Assembly (NCBI RefSeq): GCF_013393905.1
Contig: NZ_CP040272.1
Span: 6,891,501-6,955,500, forward strand
Direction: 5' to 3'
From: Nostoc sp. C052
GTDB taxonomy: Bacteria > Cyanobacteriota > Cyanobacteriia > Cyanobacteriales > Nostocaceae
Length of the DNA: 64,000 nucleotides
How positions within the stretch are numbered: the first letter of the stretch is position 1; every line of letters starts with the position of its first letter. Position numbers and translations under genes: made by a program. Below the pieces are notes generated by a model. That model saw only the letters and a list, made by a program, of their open reading frames with translations. It made no database searches and was not told the origin of the DNA. Shown in pieces: positions 43,145 to 52,915 of this stretch.

Positions 43145-43232
43145 AGTAATTTTGGATTTTGGATTTTAGATTTTAGATTAATCCAAAATCCAAAATCTAA
43201 AATCCAAAATTGATGCCCCTTCCTGATAATTT

Positions 43233-44618
43233 ATGACCATAAAAGAAACTTGGAGCCAGCGGTTTGAATCAGCATTGCATCCAGCGATCGCTCGTTTTAA
43301 TGCCAGTATAGGTTTTGATATTGAATTAATCGAATATGACCTCACTGGTTCTCAAGCCCATGCTAAAATGCTCGCTCACACAGGCATCATCTCCCCAGGA
43401 GAAGGAGAGCAACTGGTTGTCGGTTTAGAACAAATTCGCCAAGAGTACCGCCAGGGTAAATTTCAGCCCGGTGTCGATGCTGAAGATGTACATTTTGCAG
43501 TTGAACGCCGACTGACAGAAATTGTGGGCGATGTGGGTAAAAAAGTGCATACGGCGCGATCGCGTAATGACCAAGTTGGCACCGACACTAGACTCTACCT
43601 CCGCGACCAAATCCAACAAATCAAAAGCAATTTGCGAGAATTTCAAGGTGTTTTACTGGATATAGCTGAAAAACACGTTGAAACTCTGATTCCTGGCTAT
43701 ACTCATCTACAACGCGCCCAACCGGTGAGTTTAGCTCATCACCTCTTGGCATACTTTCAAATGGCTCAACGCGACTGGGAACGTCTAGCTGACGTTTCTC
43801 GCCGTGTGAATATCTCGCCTTTGGGGTGCGGTGCTTTAGCGGGAACTACTTTCCCCATCGATCGCCACTACACAGCCAAACTCTTGAATTTTGACGATAT
43901 TTATGCCAATAGCCTCGATGGAGTGAGCGATCGCGATTTTGCGATCGAATTCTTGTGTGCTGCTAGTTTGATTATGGTTCACCTCAGCCGCCTTGCAGAA
44001 GAAGTCATTCTTTGGTCATCGGAAGAATTTCGCTTTGTCACCCTCAAAGATAGCTGTGCTACTGGTTCTAGTATCATGCCCCAAAAGAAAAACCCCGATG
44101 TTCCAGAATTAGTGCGGGGGAAAACGGGGCGTGTATTCGGTCATCTCCAGGCAATGTTAGTGATTATGAAGGGGCTACCTTTGGCATATAACAAAGACCT
44201 ACAAGAAGATAAAGAAGGTTTGTTTGATAGCGTTAAGACAGTCAAAGCCTCTCTAGAAGCAATGACGATTTTGCTGAGAGAAGGTTTGGAATTTCGTACT
44301 GAGCGGTTAGCATCAGCCGTGGCGGAAGATTTTTCTAATGCTACCGATGTCGCAGATTATCTGGCAGCACGGGGCGTTCCTTTTCGAGAAGCTTATAACC
44401 TTGTGGGTAAAGTCGTAAAAACTAGTATTGCCGCAGGCAAACTCCTCAAAGATTTGACATTGGAAGAGTGGCAACAACTACATCCAGCATTTGCAGCAGA
44501 TATTTACGAGGCGATATCCCCCCGTCAGGTTGTGGCAGCCCGCAATAGTTACGGTGGTACTGGCTTTGTACAGGTAAGCAAAGCACTTATAGCCGCCCGC
44601 GCTCAAATTGATCGATAG
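43233..44618 (+). CDS. argH: Argininosuccinate lyase
   Basis: The 461-residue enzyme of the aspartase/fumarase superfamily releases arginine from argininosuccinate. The superfamily signature is 'GSSIMPQKKNPDVPELVRGK', and 'HTARSRNDQVGTDTRLYLRD' plus 'IPGYTHLQRAQPVSLAHHLL' are the other active-site loops. Length is normal. With carB and argC it belongs to arginine synthesis, whose product is also used to build cyanophycin. Confidence 0.96.
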   Translation: MTIKETWSQRFESALHPAIARFNASIGFDIELIEYDLTGSQAHAKMLAHTGIISPGEGEQLVVGLEQIRQEYRQGKFQPGVDAEDVHFAVERRLTEIVGDVGKKVHTARSRNDQVGTDTRLYLRDQIQQIKSNLREFQGVLLDIAEKHVETLIPGYTHLQRAQPVSLAHHLLAYFQMAQRDWERLADVSRRVNISPLGCGALAGTTFPIDRHYTAKLLNFDDIYANSLDGVSDRDFAIEFLCAASLIMVHLSRLAEEVILWSSEEFRFVTLKDSCATGSSIMPQKKNPDVPELVRGKTGRVFGHLQAMLVIMKGLPLAYNKDLQEDKEGLFDSVKTVKASLEAMTILLREGLEFRTERLASAVAEDFSNATDVADYLAARGVPFREAYNLVGKVVKTSIAAGKLLKDLTLEEWQQLHPAFAADIYEAISPRQVVAARNSYGGTGFVQVSKALIAARAQIDR

Positions 44619-44706
44619 AGAGAGACAAGGGGGATAAGGGGGACAAGGGGGACAAGGAGAATTATTGAAAATCTCTCCCTTGTCTCCTTTGTGCCCAAAA
44701 TAAATA

Positions 44707-44732
44707 AGGGCGTACAAATGTACGCCCTAAAA
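44707..44732. terminator. Bidirectional terminator between argH and a small basic-protein gene
   Basis: AGGGCGTACA pairs with TGTACGCCCT (10-bp stem) flanked by A- and T-rich runs on either side. It lies between convergent genes. Confidence 0.75.
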
Positions 44733-44770
44733 ATTAAATAACCCAAACAATAAGGATTTAGGCAGGCAGC

Positions 44771-44935
44771 TTATTCAGTGTCAGCTGCTGCTGCGCCTTC
44801 TTCTTCCTCACTCTTTGGTGGTCTTTGTTGGAACCTTCTCTGCATTCTTCCTGTCGTAGTTCGTTTACGAAACTTTCTGGCATACGCCTGGTTACGTAGC
44901 GCCTTTTCTTTTTTCGGGTTACGGCGCTTGGCCAT
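44771..44935 (-). CDS. Small basic conserved protein (cyanobacterial, 54 residues)
   Basis: The 54-residue product (MAKRRNPKKEKALRNQAYAR, then 'KFRKRTTTGRMQRRFQQRP') is strongly basic with an acidic tail (EEEEG, DTE). It resembles short conserved cyanobacterial proteins of unknown function; the basic part suggests RNA or ribosome contact. The ATG at 44935 is chosen for a strong ribosome site 'gaggtga'. The longer frame to 44959 adds no family similarity. Confidence 0.72.
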   Translation of the reverse strand: MAKRRNPKKEKALRNQAYARKFRKRTTTGRMQRRFQQRPPKSEEEEGAAAADTE

Positions 44936-45512
44936 GTTCACCTCATTAATAAACAACAAAAAAGTAGCAACTAGGCATCACTTAGGCAATATTAGTTACC
45001 AATGTTATTGATATACTTGTAGCCTAGTGCAGCAATAAATACGCTTTAAACAGTGTACTAGTCTATCGCATAGAACCTTGATCTGTCAATAAAAATTCTA
45101 AATTATCCCTGCCAGGTAGACGAAAAATACCTTTTCTTAGATTCTAATCTGTTAAATAGATTGTAAATTAGCTAACTACTTGTTGTTATTGAAACAAATA
45201 AATTTTATCAGGAAAGAATTCAGATTGTTTTTTTAATGTGTGCTGAAAAACTATTAGTAATAGCTAGTTTCAGCAGCAATAATGCTAACGATAAACTGAA
45301 ATTTTTCCTAATTCAAAAAATATTATGTATATATAAATATAGTGCTTCTCTTGAAACTTGATGTTAGAATCAATAATATTCTACGTAAATCGTGAGAATA
45401 AAATCTCAACCCACAAACATTTTTGTATAAAACAAAACTCAACCAAGATTTTATTAGTTGAGCTTATGTAAGTGGTAGAGAACTATAGAATACAACATAG
45501 AAAATTTGAAGA
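44936..45512. other. AT-rich intergenic region
   Basis: Nothing recognised in about 577 bp. It should hold the promoters of the small basic-protein gene (minus) and the NUDIX gene (plus). Confidence 0.4.
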
Positions 45513-46007
45513 TTGAACGTTATTGCTTTTTTTCCGGCAGCTGTAGAGTCCACACGTAACTTATGGCGTATTGGACAAACAGTACTGGGTATAATATTTC
45601 GTCATCCCATTACTGGCACTAGCATCATCCCAATTTTACCTGATGGTCGAATAGTACTGATCCGGCGGCGTGACGATGGTCTTTGGGCATTGCCTGGAGG
45701 AATAGTGGATTGGGGAGAAGATATTCCCAATACAGTCCGCCGAGAATTGATGGAGGAAACTGGGCTAGACTTAGTGAAAATTAACCGTTTAGTAGGGGTT
45801 TACTCTGCACCAGACCGCGATCCCAGAATCCATTCAATTTGTATTGTGGTTGAAGCCGAGGTGCATGGGACAATGGAAATTAAGGATACTTTGGAAGTTA
45901 TGGAAATCCAAGCTTTCTCTCCCAGTTTCCTACCTTCAGGACAGATGTCTCACGACCATACTCGGCAGTTGCAAGACTACTTGAAGGGCTTGACAACATT
46001 GGCATAA
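45513..46007 (+). CDS. NUDIX hydrolase
   Basis: The 164-residue protein has the NUDIX box within 'GGIVDWGEDIPNTVRRELME' and ETGL, with the preceding 'RRRDDGLWALP' substrate loop. The 'YSAPDRDPRIHSICIVVEA' segment recalls ADP-ribose pyrophosphatase-like members, but the substrate is not determined. The frame starts at TTG 45513, and no ATG is available. A tail 'GQMSHDHTRQLQDYLKGL' is shared with similar cyanobacterial proteins I recall. Confidence 0.78.
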   Translation: MNVIAFFPAAVESTRNLWRIGQTVLGIIFRHPITGTSIIPILPDGRIVLIRRRDDGLWALPGGIVDWGEDIPNTVRRELMEETGLDLVKINRLVGVYSAPDRDPRIHSICIVVEAEVHGTMEIKDTLEVMEIQAFSPSFLPSGQMSHDHTRQLQDYLKGLTTLA

Positions 46008-46208
46008 TAATGATTGGTCATTAGTCATTAGTCTTTTATCATTTGCTGCCAAAGTTACGATCTAAGGAAGCATCTCTCCTCTACGAGAGGCTGCGCGAAC
46101 GGCTTACACTTCTCTCTTTGTAATTTGTCCAAAACTAATAACCAATGACTAATGACTAATGATTAATGACTATTTATTATGGTGCTAAAAGTTAACTACT
46201 AAATTAAA

Positions 46209-47051
46209 ATGGATACACTATTCCGCAACTCCCGGAGAAAGCTTTCTCAAGGGTTAATATTCTGGCGTGAAGTCGGTGAAAAAACTCCTATAATTTTTTT
46301 ACATGGTGCTTGGAATGAGAGTAGCCAATGGTTATCTGTGATGGAGTCTCTTGCACAAGATTTTCATTGTTTTGCACCTGATTTATTAGGGTTTGGTGAA
46401 TCAGAGAATCCGAATATCCACCATTCGATAGATTTACAAGTTGAGTGTTTAGCTGAGTTTTTGCAAGCTGTCAAGCTAGAAAAAGTATATTTAGTGGGGC
46501 ATTCTCTTGGGGGTTGGGTTGCTGCTAGCTATGCTTTAAAGTATCCAGAGAAAGTTGAAGGTGTGGTATTGCTAGCACCAGAGGGTGTCGAGATAGCAGG
46601 ACAAGAACAGCATTGCCGAAAGATGCGGCGATTATTGAATTATCCACCACTAATAGTTAAATTGTTGCGATCGCTAATTCCCTTAACTAAAGTTCTGGGT
46701 TGGCAGGAAAAAATTGTCCAGGATTTGCAATTACGTCAGGAATTGCTGCGTTACCCCATAGCTTGTCAGTTACTTTTCAAACGACGACAAGTAGAAATTG
46801 AGGCGGAATTAGTGCAAAAGCGGCTTTATATGATAGATGCCCCAGTTTTTATTTTACAAGGTGGCCAAGATACACCAGATGCTTTAGCCAAAAGTCGGGT
46901 TTATGCTCAACTGATGCCGAAAGTAGAGTTGAAAATGATTGCCCATGCTGGAAATGATTTACCAGAATCTTCGGCTGGGATGGTGGCGATCGAAATTCGG
47001 GAGTTTATTCAAGGTATTTTAAAAAGCCATAATTTAAACGAATTAAACTAG
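46209..47051 (+). CDS. Alpha/beta hydrolase
   Basis: The 280-residue protein has the alpha/beta hydrolase fold: oxyanion region 'IIFLHGAWNESSQWLSVMES', nucleophile elbow 'VYLVGHSLGGWVAASYALKY' (Ser in GHSLG) and 'IDAPVFILQGGQDTPDALAK' carrying the acid position. The catalytic His is less certain; 'KMIAHAGNDLPES' is a candidate. Substrate is unknown. It follows a repeat-rich intergenic stretch. Confidence 0.82.
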   Translation: MDTLFRNSRRKLSQGLIFWREVGEKTPIIFLHGAWNESSQWLSVMESLAQDFHCFAPDLLGFGESENPNIHHSIDLQVECLAEFLQAVKLEKVYLVGHSLGGWVAASYALKYPEKVEGVVLLAPEGVEIAGQEQHCRKMRRLLNYPPLIVKLLRSLIPLTKVLGWQEKIVQDLQLRQELLRYPIACQLLFKRRQVEIEAELVQKRLYMIDAPVFILQGGQDTPDALAKSRVYAQLMPKVELKMIAHAGNDLPESSAGMVAIEIREFIQGILKSHNLNELN

Positions 47052-47145
47052 TACAACACGGCGGAAAGAAACCACCCATTTAAAATAGCCAGAAAGCTTA
47101 CAAAATAAGCATTCTTTCTTTTTACTTTTGCCTTATTGTACTAGT
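47047..47145. repeat. MITE-like inverted-repeat element
   Basis: ACTAGTACAA (47047-47056) and TTGTACTAGT (47136-47145) form perfect 10-bp inverted ends around a 79-bp AT-rich centre. It overlaps the last codons of the hydrolase gene by 5 bp. I recall the 'gtacaacacggcggaaa' style of sequence from Nostoc intergenic regions; no target duplication was identified. Confidence 0.55.
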
Positions 47146-47310
47146 GGTCTGTCCCATTAAATTTGAGAGATAAAAGAACGAACCACATACTCCTACGGAG
47201 AAGCAAGCTACGCGCAGCGTCTCGTTAGAGAAGGACGCAAAGAGCGCAAAGTTAAGCTGATACCTGTTGGGTTGCGCTCGGCTCCACCCAACCTAAGTCT
47301 CTTCTCTGCT

Positions 47311-48129
47311 TCATTCTATTCCATCTGTGCTATCACCCATTACTATTTCGCGCATTCCCAAAAATATTAAATTGGGTTCTACAATTAAGTGTTCTGTGAT
47401 TTCAGGATATAAAACTTGTAAATAGGTTACTAATAAAGTGCGATCGCCACCTTTAATTGCAATGTTACCATCAGAAAATAATTGCAACCATGCCTCAAGA
47501 AAATCTTTAATTCCAGCTAATACTGTGTAAATTACTCCACTTTGAATTGCTTCTGTAGTATTAAGCGCAAAACGTGGTGGTAGAGACGCAATATTTTGCA
47601 TTTTTAATAGTGGTAATTGTCCTGTTTGTTGACCGAGAGTTGCAAATTGCAAACCTAATCCTGGCAGAATTGCACCTCCAACTAGACACTGGTTATCATC
47701 CGCAGCTGTAAAAGTCAGCGCTGTACCAGTATCAATCACCAACATGGGAAAACCCCAAGTTTTCCCCGCACCCCACAAAGCTAAAGCGCGGTCAATTCCC
47801 AGTGTGGGATAAACATTTTTGAGTGGTACTTGCTCTAAGGTAATAACGCGAGTATTTGGGTAAGTTTGCCAAATAGCAGTTTGCTTGGGAACTACGGAGG
47901 CGAGGAGGAGAGGAGGGGGGGATGAGGAAGTATTTTCTACCCTAATTTTCTGATGGGGTGCAGAAATTGCCAGTAGTAAACGATCTAGGGTTTGACATTT
48001 AGCTAACTGTTGTATGTCAGACTCAGCTAGATGGTCGCTATCCCAGGCTGAGTAAAGCTTTTTGCCAATAAACAACGCCCAATGTAGCCGAGAGTTCCCA
48101 ATTTCCAATGCTAGCCAAATTTCCCCCAT
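47311..48129 (-). CDS. coaX: Type III pantothenate kinase
   Basis: The 272-residue protein phosphorylates pantothenate in CoA synthesis. 'WLALEIGNSRLHWALF' holds the phosphate motif of the ASKHA fold; 'TLGIDRALALWGAGKTWGFP', 'LVIDTGTALTFTAAD' and 'GGAILPGLGLQFATLGQQTG' are also type III features. I chose ATG 48129 over TTG 48135. It is convergent with the hydrolase gene and divergent from the flavodiiron genes. Confidence 0.88.
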   Translation of the reverse strand: MGEIWLALEIGNSRLHWALFIGKKLYSAWDSDHLAESDIQQLAKCQTLDRLLLAISAPHQKIRVENTSSSPPPLLLASVVPKQTAIWQTYPNTRVITLEQVPLKNVYPTLGIDRALALWGAGKTWGFPMLVIDTGTALTFTAADDNQCLVGGAILPGLGLQFATLGQQTGQLPLLKMQNIASLPPRFALNTTEAIQSGVIYTVLAGIKDFLEAWLQLFSDGNIAIKGGDRTLLVTYLQVLYPEITEHLIVEPNLIFLGMREIVMGDSTDGIE

Positions 48130-48264
48130 CTCCAAAATCCCTCAGCGGTTTCACACGTTTATTTTTTTTAAGTAAGCTGTAGGTTTTTTAATAAAAATTA
48201 ACATTCAAGGCATGTCACAATAAAATAAGAGGAAGAAATACTCATTGTATTAAGGAGGGGAGTT

Positions 48265-49989
48265 ATGGTAGCACTCACCGAAAAAACTGAAAAACGGCTC
48301 ACCATAGAGCAGGTGGAAATCGCTCAAGAGACGACGGCTATTCGCTCTTTGGATTGGGATCGCGATCGCTTCGATATTGAGTTTGGTCTGCAAAACGGTA
48401 CTACTTATAACTCGTTTCTCATCCGTGGCGAGCAAACTGCCTTAGTTGATACCTCCCACGAAAAGTTTCGTCAACTATATTTTGATACGCTCACGGGATT
48501 AATTAACCCAAAAGAAATAGATTATTTGATTATCAGCCACACCGAGCCAGACCATAGCGGTTTAGTTAAAGATTTGCTGCAATTGGCTCCAGAAATAACC
48601 GTTGTCGGTTCTAAAGTGGCAATTCAGTTTCTTGAGGATTTGGTACATCAGCCATTTAAACGGCGGATTGTGAAAAATGGTGATCGCTTGGATTTGGGCA
48701 ATGGTCATGAATTTGAATTCGTGATTGCCCCAAATTTACATTGGCCGGATACCATTTTCAGTTTCGATCATAAAACTAAAGTTCTTTATACCTGCGATGC
48801 TTTTGGGCTGCACTATTGCTCAGATAGCACCTTTGATGAAAACTTAGCGGCTATCGAAGAAGACTTTCATTACTATTACGATTGCTTGATGGGGCCAAAT
48901 GCACGCTCAGTTTTGTCTGCCCTGAAGCGGATGGCGGAACTTAAAACCATCGGTATGATTGCCACAGGACACGGGCCACTGTTATCTCACAATGTTGAGG
49001 AACTAGTTGGGCGTTACCGCACTTGGAGTCAAAGCCAAAGCAAGCCAGAAACAGCAGTTGGAATATTTTACGTTTCCGAATACGGGTATAGCGATCGCCT
49101 TGCCCAAGCAATTGCCAACGGTATCAGTAAAACTGGTGTTGCCGTGGAAATCGTCGATTTGGGGTCTGAAGTCGATTTACAAGAACTGCGGGAACTAGTT
49201 AGCCGCTGTGCTGGGCTAATCGTTGGTCTAATTCCGGCTTCTGGTGCTGCGAGTATTCAAGCTGCACTCAGCACAGTTTTAGGATCTGCCAAAGAAAAGC
49301 AAGCCATCGGCGTATTTGAAACTGGCGGTGGCGATGATGAACCGATAGATCCTTTGGTGAGTAAATTCCGCAATTTGGGTTTGACAACAGTTTTTCCAGC
49401 GATTCGGATTAAAGAAACACCTACGGAAAATACTTACAAGCTGTGTGAAGAAGCAGGTACAGACTTAGCTCAATGGGTAACACGCGATCGCAGCATCAAA
49501 GCTATGAAATCCCTTAGTGCTGACTTAGATAAAGCATTAGGTAGACTTAGCGGCGGATTATATATCATCACTGCCAAAAAAGGCGATGTATCCAGTGCTA
49601 TGTTAGCCTCCTGGGTTGCTCAAGCCAGCTTTAAACCCTTGGGATTTTCCATTGCAGTCGCCAAAGATCGGGCAATTGAATCACTCATGCAGGTAGGCGA
49701 TCGCTTTGTTCTGAACATCTTAGAAGAAGGCAATTTCCAACCACTCATGAAGCACTTTTTGAAGCGGTTCGCCCCTGGTGCAGATCGTTTTGAAGGTGTG
49801 AGAACTCAGCCAGCCGAAAATGGTGCGCCTATCCTCAATGATGCCCTAGCCTACATGGAGTGCGAAGTCACCAGTAGAATGGATTGTGGCGACCACTGGG
49901 CAGTATACAGCACAGTCTACGCTGGACGGGTTTCTAAGCCAGAAGCTTTGACTGCTGTGCATCACCGTAAAGTCGGAAACCACTATTAA
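48265..49989 (+). CDS. flv3: Flavodiiron protein Flv3 (canonical di-iron site)
   Basis: The 574-residue protein reduces O2 to water with NAD(P)H or ferredoxin electrons, protecting photosystem I. The N-terminal metallo-beta-lactamase-like domain carries the iron ligands HTEPDH at 92-97. A flavodoxin-like domain lies at about 260-400 and a C-terminal flavin reductase domain at about 420-574. The intact H-x-E-x-D-H motif is typical of Flv3/Flv4. A Flv1-type gene follows 170 bp downstream, and an adjacent flv3-flv1 order recalls the heterocyst pair (flv3B-flv1B) of Anabaena. Ribosome site 'aaggagggg' lies just before the ATG. Confidence 0.9.
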   Translation: MVALTEKTEKRLTIEQVEIAQETTAIRSLDWDRDRFDIEFGLQNGTTYNSFLIRGEQTALVDTSHEKFRQLYFDTLTGLINPKEIDYLIISHTEPDHSGLVKDLLQLAPEITVVGSKVAIQFLEDLVHQPFKRRIVKNGDRLDLGNGHEFEFVIAPNLHWPDTIFSFDHKTKVLYTCDAFGLHYCSDSTFDENLAAIEEDFHYYYDCLMGPNARSVLSALKRMAELKTIGMIATGHGPLLSHNVEELVGRYRTWSQSQSKPETAVGIFYVSEYGYSDRLAQAIANGISKTGVAVEIVDLGSEVDLQELRELVSRCAGLIVGLIPASGAASIQAALSTVLGSAKEKQAIGVFETGGGDDEPIDPLVSKFRNLGLTTVFPAIRIKETPTENTYKLCEEAGTDLAQWVTRDRSIKAMKSLSADLDKALGRLSGGLYIITAKKGDVSSAMLASWVAQASFKPLGFSIAVAKDRAIESLMQVGDRFVLNILEEGNFQPLMKHFLKRFAPGADRFEGVRTQPAENGAPILNDALAYMECEVTSRMDCGDHWAVYSTVYAGRVSKPEALTAVHHRKVGNHY

Positions 49990-50159
49990 TTTTGGATTTT
50001 GGATTTTGGATTTTAGATTAATAATCCAAAATCCAAAAACACTCAATTAAGCGTTTGTGCAGTATAGCCCTTCCTACTTAATATCCATAATTATCCAGAA
50101 TTTGGATGTTTAATTAACAATCCAAAATCTAAAATCTAAAATCTAAAATTGTTTCCGCC

Positions 50160-51872
50160 ATGTCACAAAATAAACCCCGTGATGTTCAAGTTTATCCAAT
50201 AGCGACAGATACGAGAATACTGCGATCGCGCAGTTGGTCAAGGCTGAGATTTGAAATTGAATACGCTCTTGCTAAGGGTACAACTGCTAATTCTTATTTA
50301 ATCGAAAGCGATAAAACTGCCATTATCGATCCTCCAGGGGAAACGTTTACGCAAATTTATTTAGAAGCTTTACAGCAACGTTTCCATTTTGAGGATTTAG
50401 ATTATGTAATTTTGGGGCACGTAAATCCTAACCGCGCCGCAACTTTAAGAGCTTTGTTGGAAATTGCCCCGCAAATCACCTTTGTGTGTTCTAATCCAGG
50501 GGCGATAAATTTACGTGCAGCGCTAGAAAATCCAGATTTACAAATTCTTGTGATGCGGGGCGAAGAAACCTTAGATTTGGGTAATGGGCATAATTTACAA
50601 TTTATTCCCACTCCCAATCCCCGTTATGCAGATGAACTTTGTACCTACGATCCGCAAACAGAAGTTTTGTACACAGATAAGTTATTTGGGGCGCACGTTT
50701 GTGGAGATCAGGTATTTGATGAAGGTTGGGAAGTATATAACGAGGATCGACGCTATTATTTTGATTGCCTCATGGCTCCCCACGCCCGTCAAGTTGAAAC
50801 AGCACTGGATAAACTTGTCGATTTTCCCGTAAGAATGTATGCCAATGGGCATGGGCCTTTGGTGCGCTATGGCTTAATTGAACTGACTAAAGCTTATCGG
50901 GAATGGAGTCAACAGCAAACATCAGCTGACTTGACAGTGGCGTTAATTTATGCATCAGCTTATGGGAATACGGCTACATTAGCCCAAGCGATCGCTCGTG
51001 GCATCACCAAAGCTGGTGTCGCTGTAGAATCAATTAACTGCGAATTTACTGAACCAGAAGAAATCCGGGCGGCCGTAGAAAAAGCCGGTGGTTTCATCAT
51101 CGGTTCTCCTACCCTTGGCGGACATGCACCGACACCCGTGCAAACAGCTTTAGGAATTGTGCTATCCACCGCTACTAATAATAAACTCGCTGGTGCTTTT
51201 GGTTCCTTTGGCTGGAGTGGGGAAGCGGTTGATTTAATTGAGGGTAAATTGAAAGATGCTGGCTATCGCTTTGGTTTTGATACCATCCGCGTCAAATTTA
51301 AACCCGACGATGCTACCCTACAATTGTGTGAAGAAGCTGGAACCGACTTTGCCCAAGCACTCAAAAAAGCCAGAAAAGTGCGATCGCCAAGTCAACCTGC
51401 AACAACTGTAGAACAAGCAGTTGGTCGCATTGTCGGTTCTCTTTGTGTTTTGACAGCCAAAGAAGGCGATCGCTCCAGTGCCATGTTAGCTTCTTGGGTA
51501 TCTCAAGCTAGCTTTAATCCACCTGGTTTAACCATCGCCGTTGCCAAAGACCGCGCAGTAGAAACACTGACACATACAGGAAACAAATTTGTCCTCAATA
51601 TTCTTAAAGAAGGCAATCACTTGGGCTTGATGAAGCACTTCCTCAAACCTTTTGGGCCAGGACAAGACCGATTTGCCGATGTCGCCACTCAAGAAACTGA
51701 AAGCGGTTCTCCCATACTTACGGATGCCCTAGCATATCTCGAATGTTCCGTACAAAACCGGATGGAATCTGGCGACCACTGGCTAGTTTATGCCACTGTT
51801 GAGAGTGGCAAATTGTTAGATACTGATGGCGTTACAGCCGTACATCATCGCAAGTCGGCAACTCATTATTAA
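50160..51872 (+). CDS. flv1: Flavodiiron protein Flv1 (altered iron site)
   Basis: The 570-residue protein has the same domain order as the preceding gene, but its iron-binding motif is HVNPNR at residues 87-92, so Glu, Asp and the second His are replaced. This is the known Flv1/Flv2 pattern; such subunits work with a canonical partner as heteromers. The N-terminus, 'ILRSRSWSRLRFEIEYALAK', is Flv1-like. The 170 bp between the genes hold 'ttttggattttggatttt' repeats. Which paralogue (A or B) cannot be decided from sequence alone. Confidence 0.88.
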   Translation: MSQNKPRDVQVYPIATDTRILRSRSWSRLRFEIEYALAKGTTANSYLIESDKTAIIDPPGETFTQIYLEALQQRFHFEDLDYVILGHVNPNRAATLRALLEIAPQITFVCSNPGAINLRAALENPDLQILVMRGEETLDLGNGHNLQFIPTPNPRYADELCTYDPQTEVLYTDKLFGAHVCGDQVFDEGWEVYNEDRRYYFDCLMAPHARQVETALDKLVDFPVRMYANGHGPLVRYGLIELTKAYREWSQQQTSADLTVALIYASAYGNTATLAQAIARGITKAGVAVESINCEFTEPEEIRAAVEKAGGFIIGSPTLGGHAPTPVQTALGIVLSTATNNKLAGAFGSFGWSGEAVDLIEGKLKDAGYRFGFDTIRVKFKPDDATLQLCEEAGTDFAQALKKARKVRSPSQPATTVEQAVGRIVGSLCVLTAKEGDRSSAMLASWVSQASFNPPGLTIAVAKDRAVETLTHTGNKFVLNILKEGNHLGLMKHFLKPFGPGQDRFADVATQETESGSPILTDALAYLECSVQNRMESGDHWLVYATVESGKLLDTDGVTAVHHRKSATHY

Positions 51873-52336
51873 TCAATCATCACCAATTTCCAACCTCAGC
51901 CTATTTTTGCGAGTTCGATTGTTTTCCTCCTCGCTTGCGGGGAGGGGTATTTTGCTCCTGGGAATACTTGCTAGGCATCAGATGATGTCTGATAGCGGAT
52001 TTTTCTTAGCTCTACAAAATATAAAATAATTTTATCATAGCATATATTATAATATAATACTATTAAAATTATAAAAAACTATGTAATTTAAGTCACTTTC
52101 AAAATTTTGACTCGTATTGCCTATCTGGAATCGGGAAAATTAAAAGTGGGTTTTAAGAATACGAAAATTTTGTAAGGAGGGAACAATGAAAAAAAAGACA
52201 AATATGAGTTAGAATGTAAATAAGAAAAAAGCCCGTGAACTTCATAATTCACGAGCAGTCCAGCTTAAAAAAACCTAAAGCTATTGGTACTAGCTATTAG
52301 GTATATTTTTTCGGACATCTTTGTCTTCTATGAGGT

Positions 52337-52477
52337 TTATTTTTGCTTAATTAGTGTAAGTAATGAAAGAATGGACTTAAAAATTGAATCTGTTGACTTG
52401 GCAGTATTAGCTACATTAAGTGAAATGTAAGCTGCTACAGCCAATAACAGGAAAGTCGAAATGAACTTTTCTGGCAT
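52337..52477 (-). CDS. Possible 46-residue protein with hydrophobic N-terminus
   Basis: The frame from ATG 52477 reads MPEKFISTFLLLAVAAYISL, then 'NVANTAKSTDSIFKSILSLL', and stops at 52337-52339. It looks like a signal anchor or small membrane protein. It was found by reading an otherwise empty stretch. No ribosome site is obvious ('ttaaaaaaatg'), which lowers confidence. It might be chance, given the AT-rich DNA. Confidence 0.3.
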   Translation of the reverse strand: MPEKFISTFLLLAVAAYISLNVANTAKSTDSIFKSILSLLTLIKQK

Positions 52478-52500
52478 TTTTTTAATTTAATAGTCCAATT

Positions 52501-52540
52501 AAAATCTGTCTAGATGAGATATATCATCTAGCAGATTTTT
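52501..52540. terminator. Strong hairpin with flanking A/T runs
   Basis: AAAATCTG-TCTAGATGA pairs with TCATCTAG-CAGATTTT around a short loop, ending in five T on the plus strand. It could end a plus-strand transcript from the gene-poor stretch, or act from the minus strand; the transcript it belongs to is unclear. Confidence 0.6.
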
Positions 52541-52693
52541 CATTGGTTGTAATAAGATCATAACACTTCAGTATGGCCTCAGGCTATTAATTTGAGGGAA
52601 GTTGGTATTAATAAGAAGAAAAAATGCAAAGTGTGGCAAACTAGCAATTTTTTGCAAAAACTAACTCAACGCTCTCTGTTATAAATTATTGCC

Positions 52694-52915
52694 ATGACGT
52701 TATGTGAACTTGAAGATCAAGCACTGAGATTATCTGCCGAGGATCGTTGGCAGTTAATCAATACATTAGTGCGATCGCTCCAACCAAAAATTCAGCCAAC
52801 ATCAAAGCCGAAGGGTTTAGCTGCAAGTTTAATCGGCATTGCCAAGACTGACACCGTGCCACCTACAGATGAAGAAGTGAAAGCCATGCTACATGAGCGG
52901 TTGGTGCAAAAGTAA
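52694..52915 (+). CDS. Antitoxin-like (addiction-module) protein, apparently without toxin
   Basis: The 73-residue product (MTLCELEDQALRLSAEDRWQ, then 'LINTLVRSLQPK') fits the small antitoxins coded before PIN toxins in cyanobacteria. The next 15 bp contain ATGCGAGTTTTA (reading M-R-V-L, a common start for PIN toxins) but run into a stop at once, so the toxin appears deleted. If this is right, the antitoxin has outlived its partner. Confidence 0.6.
   Translation: MTLCELEDQALRLSAEDRWQLINTLVRSLQPKIQPTSKPKGLAASLIGIAKTDTVPPTDEEVKAMLHERLVQK

Larger units (their letters stand above)
51873..52693. other. Gene-poor AT-rich stretch with hairpins
   Basis: One possible small gene lies at 52337-52477 (minus). 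A weak hairpin, 'cccgtgaacttcataattca' and so on, is near 52231-52255, and a strong one is at 52501-52540. Otherwise nothing is recognised. Confidence 0.45.
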
